NCBI GenBank assembly: GCA_031289865.1
Contig: JAITOQ010000196.1
Span: 1-10,232 of the forward strand
From: Clostridiales bacterium
Lineage (GTDB): Bacteria; Bacillota; Clostridia; Christensenellales; JAISNN01
Direction of reading: 5' to 3'
Length of the DNA: 10,232 bases
The notes under the pieces are model-generated. The model did no database searches. It worked only from the letters and a program-made list of their open reading frames with translations, and had not been told where the DNA came from. Of the stretch, positions 6,132 to 10,232 are shown one piece after another; the stretch's first letter is position 1; every line of letters starts with the position of its first letter. A program made the position numbers and the translations under genes.

Positions 6132-6611
6132 TTATTCGCTTATTTTTCCTTTTTCTTGCAAGCCCTCAAAATCTCCTTGCCGTAGCGCCTCGTAAATCAC
6201 GATTGCAACGCTGTTTGCGAGATTCAGCGAACGGTTGTTCGGGGTCATAGGGATACGCACCGCGTCCGCATACCGCTCACGCAAGAGGGCTTCCGGCAAG
6301 CCGCGTGATTCGGGCCCGAATATAAAATAGTCGCCGTCCCGATATTCGGCGCGGTCATAGCGCACCGCCGCTTTTGTGGACGCAAAAAAATACCGTCCGT
6401 GATTTTTTGCGGCAAAATCGGCAAAGCTATCGTAATAAAAAATCTTTGCGTCATACCAATAGTCAAGCCCCGCCCTCTTCAGCTTTTTGTCAGAGATTTC
6501 AAAGCCCAACGGACGGATTAAATGCACCGCGCTCCCCGTCGAAACGGCGGTTCTGACAATATTACCCGTGTTTTGCGGTATTTCGGGCTCGAATAATACG
6601 ATATGAAACAT
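6132..6611 (-). CDS. trmL: tRNA (cytidine/uridine-34 2'-O)-methyltransferase TrmL
   Basis: The 159-residue SPOUT methyltransferase transfers a methyl group from S-adenosylmethionine to the wobble-position ribose of tRNA-Leu isoacceptors. The family motifs are all present and in order: FEPEIPQNTGNIVRT near the start, FIFGPESRGLP in the middle, and IPMTPNNRSLNLANSVAIV near the end, which form the knotted cofactor site. The length is normal for TrmL. The start chosen is ATG 6611, giving the typical MFHIVLFEPEIP; a longer reading from TTG 6629 would begin inside the promoter. No Shine-Dalgarno precedes the ATG and the predicted transcription start coincides with it, so translation is probably leaderless. 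The esterase gene follows after 12 nt. Confidence 0.93.
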   Translation of the reverse strand: MFHIVLFEPEIPQNTGNIVRTAVSTGSAVHLIRPLGFEISDKKLKRAGLDYWYDAKIFYYDSFADFAAKNHGRYFFASTKAAVRYDRAEYRDGDYFIFGPESRGLPEALLRERYADAVRIPMTPNNRSLNLANSVAIVIYEALRQGDFEGLQEKGKISE

Positions 6612-6617
6612 GAGATT

Positions 6618-6646
6618 ATTATAGTACAAAAACGGAATTTTGTAAA
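6618..6646 (-). promoter_or_regulatory. Sigma-A promoter of trmL-esterase operon
   Basis: On the minus strand TTTACA (6646-6641) and TATAAT (6623-6618) are separated by 17 nt. The -10 is a perfect match, and a start 7 nt downstream would fall at 6611, the A of the trmL ATG. Confidence 0.8.
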
Positions 6647-6663
6647 CTGTTTTTTAATTCCAT

Positions 6664-6888
6664 TTATCCCGCCTTTGCGATATACTCGTCTATCTCCTCG
6701 ACGATATAGCGCGGTCCGTTGATGTGAAGAATATCAAATTGCTCAAAGATATAGTCGCATACCTTGTGGCGCACAAATAATTCAATGACGGATTTGCCCT
6801 TCATGGTTTTTTACTCTTTGTATTCCTCGATACAATACACAAGAAAAGGCAATTCCTTACTTATATTAAGGTCGCTAAATAATTCCAT
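6664..6888 (-). pseudogene. DUF3791-family gene broken by an in-frame stop
   Basis: One frame from ATG 6888 (GAGG 4 nt upstream) to TAA 6666-6664 encodes a DUF3791-like protein of about 74 positions. The N-part includes KELPFLVYCIEEYKE and the C-part KGKSVIELFVRHKVCDYIF, then GPRYIVEEIDEYIAKAG. They are split by one TAA at 6813-6811 with no shift of frame and no missing alignment positions. The family is small, of unknown function, and is often found in accessory regions. A second ATG at 6804, two codons after the stop, could restart translation of the last 46 residues, so partial function is not excluded. Family assignment is from remembered patterns. The gene has its own promoter. Confidence 0.7.
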
Positions 6889-6912
6889 ATCGCCTCTATT
6901 ATTCCCGAACAT

Positions 6913-6941
6913 ATTATATCAAAACACAGCCAAAAATGCAA
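6913..6941 (-). promoter_or_regulatory. Promoter of the DUF3791 remnant
   Basis: On the minus strand TTGCAT (6941-6936) and TATAAT (6918-6913) are separated by 17 nt, predicting a start near 6906, about 18 nt before the ATG. The -10 is perfect, so the interrupted gene is probably still transcribed. Confidence 0.65.
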
Positions 6942-6974
6942 GTAATACTCTTCATGATACCGGAAGCATAAATC

Positions 6975-7007
6975 AAAACGGCAGAATTTCTTATACTCTG
7001 CCGTTTT
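6975..7007. terminator. Terminator of the lipoprotein-protease operon
   Basis: AAAACGGCAGA (6975-6985) and TCTGCCGTTTT (6997-7007) pair over 11 bp around an 11-nt loop. The leftward transcript reaches it 57 nt after the protease stop, and its 3' arm ends in TTTT. It separates the operon from the DUF3791 remnant. The sequence between it and the protease stop shows no gene. Confidence 0.75.
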
Positions 7008-7064
7008 ATACTGTTTCGCGTTCGTTTTTTCGTGCAGCTTTGAGCAGATTTTTGAGTGAACCGG

Positions 7065-7805
7065 CTATTTCACATACTTAATGTCTTGACAGACGAGATA
7101 GCCTGTTATTATTTCCGTCGGAATACAAAACGCAATTCCATAAATCGGGGTGCCTTTATTATCTTTGACTCTAAATGTTGTTAGCCCCAACAATTTACCC
7201 TTATTATTAAGCAATGCACCGCCGCTATTACCCTCATTGATTATTAGGTCGCACTGAATAACGCTGCGCATCATTCCGTCGTATTCAATATTTACTCGCG
7301 GTAAACTAATATAACCGTGTGTTTGACCTATGCCGTGATTCATTCCGTTTCCGACCGCAAAAACTTCATCCCCCACCTTAATTTTTGTTGCGTCGGCTAT
7401 TCTAACTGGCTTCAATTTAAACGACGGCTTTTCTTTGAGCTTTAGTATTGCTATATCGATGTCGGAATCATAAACGACTAAATCAACGGCACGGTAATCG
7501 GTTTCAAAAGAAAAACGAATATAGTATTGCAGTACAGTGTTTTGCGTATATGACACGACATGAGCATTGCTTATCAAATATCCGTCGTCGTTAATCAGCA
7601 CCGCCGAACCGTATGAGACGGCATCGCCGCCCCTTTCGGCTTTCAGTTCGACGGCATAATGTTGAGCAATACTAAAAACCTCTTGCGGAGTCGGCACTCG
7701 CCAAACAAATACATATAACAACACCAAAACCGCAGCAAGCAATATTGCTGTGGTAGGCATTATTATTTTTTTGAATCTTCTAAATCTATTCAATGTATAA
7801 ATCAT
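7065..7805 (-). CDS. Membrane-anchored trypsin-like serine protease (S1C/HtrA-type, no PDZ)
   Basis: The 246-residue protein has a basic N-terminus (Arg7 to Lys13), one hydrophobic segment (about 16-36) and then an extracytoplasmic S1 protease domain. The triad is His82 in SNAHVV, Asp117 in DIDIAIL and Ser194 in EGNSGGALL, with GYLISNAH and VGNGMNHGIG in expected places. The domain stops near residue 240 where HtrA proteins would continue into PDZ repeats, so it lacks the usual peptide-sensing module. The ATG overlaps the stop of a leftover lipoprotein reading frame (GAATGA), has no good Shine-Dalgarno, and its first seven codons match the 3' flank of the lipoprotein genes. The basic residues before the membrane segment argue against starting at Met16. 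It is the last gene of the operon and may act on the neighbouring lipoproteins (inference). Confidence 0.88.
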   Translation of the reverse strand: MIYTLNRFRRFKKIIMPTTAILLAAVLVLLYVFVWRVPTPQEVFSIAQHYAVELKAERGGDAVSYGSAVLINDDGYLISNAHVVSYTQNTVLQYYIRFSFETDYRAVDLVVYDSDIDIAILKLKEKPSFKLKPVRIADATKIKVGDEVFAVGNGMNHGIGQTHGYISLPRVNIEYDGMMRSVIQCDLIINEGNSGGALLNNKGKLLGLTTFRVKDNKGTPIYGIAFCIPTEIITGYLVCQDIKYVK

Positions 7806-7832
7806 TCCGTATCATCCGAGGAAGTTGGTCGC
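7793..7832 (-). pseudogene. Leftover 3' end of a fourth lipoprotein copy
   Basis: On the minus strand this stretch reads RPTSSDDTE then TGA, matching the RPASSEDTE and DRSSEDTE ends of the two nearest lipoprotein genes. The matching continues past the stop: compare TACATTGA at 7800-7793 with TACATTGA at 8488-8481. Upstream it joins directly to an intergenic hairpin of the kind that follows a complete copy, so nearly a whole gene appears deleted. It overlaps the protease start. Confidence 0.7.
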
Positions 7833-7862
7833 AACACCGAACAATTATATTGTACGGTATTG
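7832..7862. repeat. Intergenic hairpin after lipoprotein copy 1
   Basis: CAACACCG (7832-7839) faces CGGTATTG (7855-7862), with one G-U pair in the leftward RNA. It corresponds in sequence and position to the longer hairpin at 8441-8479. Confidence 0.55.
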
Positions 7863-7879
7863 TCTTATCGAGACACAAA

Positions 7880-8422
7880 TCATTCCGTGTCTTCCGAGGA
7901 AGCCGGTCGAGGTGTTGCAATATGTATTCCGGGCGACCGAGTTCCATCACCCCAATATGAATATTCTTGATTCGTGTCATCTTCCTTGTTTAGAATGTAT
8001 AGCGACCATATCCCGACATTGCCGACATTAGCGGTGTCTGTCACATACCACAGAAGTGCTATGCGATACACGCTCACCGTTGTAGTAACATCATATGACA
8101 TACTATAATATTTAAAAACGTGACCATTGTTCTTGCTATCTCTCGTTTCGAGTCCACCCGAATATGACGACACATAATCGCCCTCATAATAAGCTAACAA
8201 CTCATCAATGCTTTCGTCAAAATTTTCAATATCGGCGATTTTATTGCTTGCGAACAGTGCTTTAATGGCGGCACGATCTTCGTTTTGAATAGCACTTATT
8301 AACTGATCTCGCTTTCCTTTGGCAATACTTTCGTCCGTGTCTTTTATTATACAACTATTTAATAAAAACATGCTAGCGGTGAATGACACAATCAGTACCA
8401 ATGATAATACGATTTTTCTCAT
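7880..8422 (-). CDS. Lipoprotein copy 1, DUF5104-like
   Basis: The 180-residue protein starts at ATG 8422, preceded by GGGAGGG 3 nt upstream. The reading frame is open for 73 more codons upstream, but that stretch lies over copy 2 in another frame. MRKIVLSLVLIVSF is followed by the lipobox LLNSC with Cys24, so the mature protein should be lipidated and anchored outside the membrane. The domain KGKRDQLISAIQNEDRAAIKALFAS to GNVGIWSLYIL resembles DUF5104 lipoproteins of Firmicutes, whose function is unknown. Its middle (SSYSGGLETRDSKNNGH) differs from both other copies, the WSLYILN stretch is like copy 3, and the SSEDTE tail is like copy 2. Confidence 0.82.
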   Translation of the reverse strand: MRKIVLSLVLIVSFTASMFLLNSCIIKDTDESIAKGKRDQLISAIQNEDRAAIKALFASNKIADIENFDESIDELLAYYEGDYVSSYSGGLETRDSKNNGHVFKYYSMSYDVTTTVSVYRIALLWYVTDTANVGNVGIWSLYILNKEDDTNQEYSYWGDGTRSPGIHIATPRPASSEDTE

Positions 8423-8440
8423 TTTCCCTCCCGTTGATTG

Positions 8441-8479
8441 AAGACAACACCGAACAATCATATTGCACGGTGTTGTCTT
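8441..8479. repeat. Intergenic hairpin between lipoprotein copies 2 and 1
   Basis: AAGACAACACCG (8441-8452) and CGGTGTTGTCTT (8468-8479) form a perfect 12-bp stem with a 15-nt loop, itself able to form a short inner stem (CAAT-ATG-ATTG). No U-run follows. It may protect or process the mRNA and thereby set different levels of the flanking genes. Confidence 0.65.
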
Positions 8480-8492
8480 ATCAATGTACAAA

Positions 8493-9032
8493 TTATTCCG
8501 TATCTTCCGAGGATCTATCGTAAATCCTTCCAATATAAATTCCGGGCGAAATGGTTCCGTCTCCCCCATATGAATATTCTTGGTTCGGGTCATCTTCCTT
8601 TTTAAGAATAAACAGTTGCCATATCCCGACATTGCCGGCATTAGCGGTATCTGTTATGTACCATTTTAGAGCTATACGATACACTCGAACCGTAGTAGTA
8701 ATATCGTTTGACATTAAATAATATTTATAAACAAGCCGACCATCCTTTCCACTTAATGTTGCCGGTCCTCCTCCGGTCTGAGATACATAATCACCCTCAT
8801 AATAAGCTAACAACTCATCAATGCTTTCGTCAAAATTTTCAATATCGGCGATTTTGTTGCTTGCGAAAAGTGCTTTAATGGCGGCATGGTCTTTGTTTTG
8901 AAGAGCACTTATTAACTGATCTCGCTTTCCTTTGGCAATGCTTGTATCAGTGTCTATAAAACAACTATTTAATAAAAACATACTGGTAATGAATGATACA
9001 ATCAGTGCCAATGACAATACGATTTTTCTCAT
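8493..9032 (-). CDS. Lipoprotein copy 2, DUF5104-like
   Basis: The 179-residue protein starts at ATG 9032, with GAGGA about 5 nt upstream; an in-frame start 10 codons earlier would overlap copy 3 and lacks such a site. The signal peptide MRKIVLSLALIVSF and lipobox LLNSC (Cys24) indicate a surface lipoprotein. Residues from about 28 through DITTTV are almost identical to copy 3 (for example a shared SQTGGGPATLSGKDGRLVYK), after which the two diverge: this copy has WQLFILKKED, GGDGTISPGIYIG and the SSEDTE tail. It begins 16 nt after copy 3, pointing to co-translation. Function unknown. Confidence 0.83.
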   Translation of the reverse strand: MRKIVLSLALIVSFITSMFLLNSCFIDTDTSIAKGKRDQLISALQNKDHAAIKALFASNKIADIENFDESIDELLAYYEGDYVSQTGGGPATLSGKDGRLVYKYYLMSNDITTTVRVYRIALKWYITDTANAGNVGIWQLFILKKEDDPNQEYSYGGDGTISPGIYIGRIYDRSSEDTE

Positions 9033-9048
9033 TTTTTCCTCGTTCAAA

Positions 9049-9576
9049 TTATTCCGCACCATTCAGTGGTGCCGTGACATGAATTCCAAGCGAATTATCT
9101 CCGTCACCCCAATATGAGGGGTCTTGTTCCGTTTTGTCTTCCATGTTTAAAATGTATAGCGACCATATCCCGACATTACCGGCATTAGCGGTATCTGTTA
9201 CGTACCATTTTATAGCTATGCGATACACACTAACCGTAGTAGTAATATCGTTTGACATTAAATAATATTTGTAAACAAGCCGACCATCCTTTCCGCTTAA
9301 TGTTGCCGGTCCTCCTCCGGTCTGCGACACATAATCACCCTCATAATAAGCTAACAACGCATCAATGCTTTCATCAAAATTTTCAATATCGGCGATTTTA
9401 TTGCTTGCGAAAAGTGCTTTAATGGCGGCATGGTCTTTGTTTTGGAGAGCGCTTATTAACTGATCTCGCTTTCCTTTGGCAATGCTTGTATCAGTGTCTA
9501 TAAAACAACTATTTAATAAAAACATGCTAACAGTGAATGACATAATCAATATCAATGACAATAAGATTTTTTTCAT
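9049..9576 (-). CDS. Lipoprotein copy 3, DUF5104-like
   Basis: This is the first lipoprotein gene of the array in transcription order, 175 aa. MKKILLSLILIMSF and lipobox LLNSC (Cys24) mark a lipoprotein. AGGGGGATG lies upstream of the ATG at 9576 and the gap to the preceding gene is only 11 nt. The body matches copy 2 very closely to DITTTV and then follows its own course (WSLYILNMED, WGDGDNSLGIHV), ending in PLNGAE without the SSEDTE tail of the others. DUF5104 membership is judged from the KNKD.AIKALF...YYEGD pattern and is provisional. Confidence 0.84.
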   Translation of the reverse strand: MKKILLSLILIMSFTVSMFLLNSCFIDTDTSIAKGKRDQLISALQNKDHAAIKALFASNKIADIENFDESIDALLAYYEGDYVSQTGGGPATLSGKDGRLVYKYYLMSNDITTTVSVYRIAIKWYVTDTANAGNVGIWSLYILNMEDKTEQDPSYWGDGDNSLGIHVTAPLNGAE

Positions 9577-9587
9577 TCTTCATCCCC

Positions 9588-10232
9588 CTATAACACATAA
9601 GTAGGTGTCATTGAGCTATTAAAAGTCCACCCTTTATAACCTTTTTTTGCAGTCGTATCTTTAAACGCATTATGCATCGCCGTATCGGTAAAAGTGACTG
9701 TAAATGTAGCCTTTAATGTGTCCGCCTTTATGTTGGTAAATTTAGGGTTAAAGCCCGTTATCCACCATTGCTTATCGGTCGGCTGCCAATCGATGATATT
9801 AGTACCGTTGTAATCTAATTTTAGGGTCATAGTCATAGCAAGACTCTTATCTACCATCCAAATACCGTCGCCGTAAGTCCAAGGCTTGTAAATCCCAAGC
9901 TCTGCGCCCGCACCCAAATTGAGGTAATCGCCTTTCCATGCCCACAAGATATAATCGTCAATACCGTCGCCGTTTACATCGAACGGAAATTTTCCTTTAT
10001 CCATCGAGGTTGTTAAATCAAACACGATGTCATACAAGTCCATATATCCGAAATATTGCTGCCAGCAGTCAAATTTGGCGTGATAATTCCCTTGCGTATC
10101 TACATACATGTCTAAAACCGCTGCCCCGATCTTTGTCGCCGCGGGACCGCCGCCAAGCGCACAGACAATATAATACCCCGTTAAAATAGCGGGCGCTATG
10201 ATAGGCATAATAACCGGTAATACTGCGGCTGC
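9588..10232 (-). CDS. DUF4474-like domain protein, N-terminus outside window
   Basis: The frame is open from the window edge for 214 codons to TAG 9590-9588. The ATG at 10208 is internal to a hydrophobic stretch (AAAVLPVIMPIIAPAIL) and has no ribosome binding site, so the true start lies outside. The pattern F-x-CWQQYFGYMDLYD, then DYILWAWKGDYLNLGAGAELGIY and later KQWWITGFNPKF with a final GYKGW matches my recollection of DUF4474, a family of unknown function common in Clostridia. DVNGDGIDDYI is a calcium-loop-like or repeat-like segment. It precedes the lipoprotein genes by 11 nt and is in their operon. Confidence 0.7.
   Translation of the reverse strand, partial: AAAVLPVIMPIIAPAILTGYYIVCALGGGPAATKIGAAVLDMYVDTQGNYHAKFDCWQQYFGYMDLYDIVFDLTTSMDKGKFPFDVNGDGIDDYILWAWKGDYLNLGAGAELGIYKPWTYGDGIWMVDKSLAMTMTLKLDYNGTNIIDWQPTDKQWWITGFNPKFTNIKADTLKATFTVTFTDTAMHNAFKDTTAKKGYKGWTFNSSMTPTYVL

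Larger units (their letters stand above)
7793..9576 (-). repeat. Tandem array of lipoprotein genes (three complete, one remnant)
   Basis: Three genes of about 540 bp repeat with long nearly identical DNA blocks, for example CAAAATTTTCAATATCGGCG, present in all three copies, and a fourth is represented only by its 3' end. Gaps are 16, 70 and 74 nt, the last two each containing a related hairpin. Identity is highest over the N-terminal two thirds of copies 2 and 3. Confidence 0.85.

Noticed and set aside
6612..6629. Longer TrmL from TTG 6629
   Set aside because: It overlaps the promoter elements and adds residues that the family does not have.
6619..6663. 14-codon ORF starting with ATG directly after the DUF3791 stop
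   Set aside because: It ends within the trmL -10 element, has no recognisable product and no ribosome site of its own.
7786..7980. Minus-strand ORF beginning MTRIKNIHIG, similar to the frame beginning MTRTKNIHMG over the end of lipoprotein copy 2
   Set aside because: Both lie in another frame over the lipoprotein 3' ends and intergenic hairpins. Their similarity follows from duplication of the underlying DNA, and neither has a ribosome binding site.
8423..8641. 73-codon open extension in front of lipoprotein copy 1, which could make a fusion with copy 2 by frameshifting
   Set aside because: The real start has a strong GGGAGGG site and signal peptide immediately after it; no slippery sequence was seen and the open stretch is likely chance.

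Overview
The window most likely comes from an endospore-forming Firmicute of the clostridial type. It carries a GerA-family germinant receptor subunit behind a sigma-G-like promoter, strong AGGAGG-type ribosome binding sites, a DUF3791 remnant, and DUF5104-like and DUF4474-like envelope proteins typical of that group. Base composition is uneven: parts of the gerA gene are locally very GC-rich, while the hisB/oxidoreductase end and the lipoprotein array look more AT-rich.

Bases 1-1548 hold a leftward unit. A near-consensus promoter is covered by two GTACG-N5-CGTAC palindromes. It reads through a leader with two very small ORFs and an 11-bp inverted repeat, then hisB (imidazoleglycerol-phosphate dehydratase, TTG start) and a Gfo/Idh/MocA oxidoreductase that leaves the window. 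A divergent small XRE repressor gene (1577-1783, +) is the obvious candidate ligand for the palindromes. HisB has Asp where the first HHxxE metal motif has Glu.

Bases 1789-4831: a bidirectional terminator separates the XRE gene from gerA (minus strand). Divergent from gerA is an AAA_14/DUF4143-type ATPase (+), whose promoter region carries a 16-bp direct repeat with a 32-bp period. Bases 4832-5000 hold a nested palindrome between convergent genes.

Bases 5001-6646 are a leftward operon: trmL (tRNA wobble-ribose methyltransferase), then an HSL-type esterase with an acidic tail. The trmL promoter is so close to the ATG that the mRNA is predicted to be leaderless. Bases 6664-6941 hold a DUF3791 gene interrupted by one in-frame stop but still carrying a good promoter.

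Bases 6975-10232 are a leftward envelope operon. In transcription order it holds a DUF4474-like protein (5' end outside the window), three tandem paralogous lipoproteins, a short leftover of a fourth copy, and a membrane-anchored trypsin-like protease without a PDZ domain, closed by a terminator. The lipoprotein copies are mosaics of each other, and the first codons of the protease gene appear to be made from the 3' flank of the lost fourth copy. This duplicating array beside a tethered protease, and the repressor-controlled hisB leader, are the two places where something undescribed is most likely. No rRNA, tRNA, CRISPR array or complete insertion sequence was seen.
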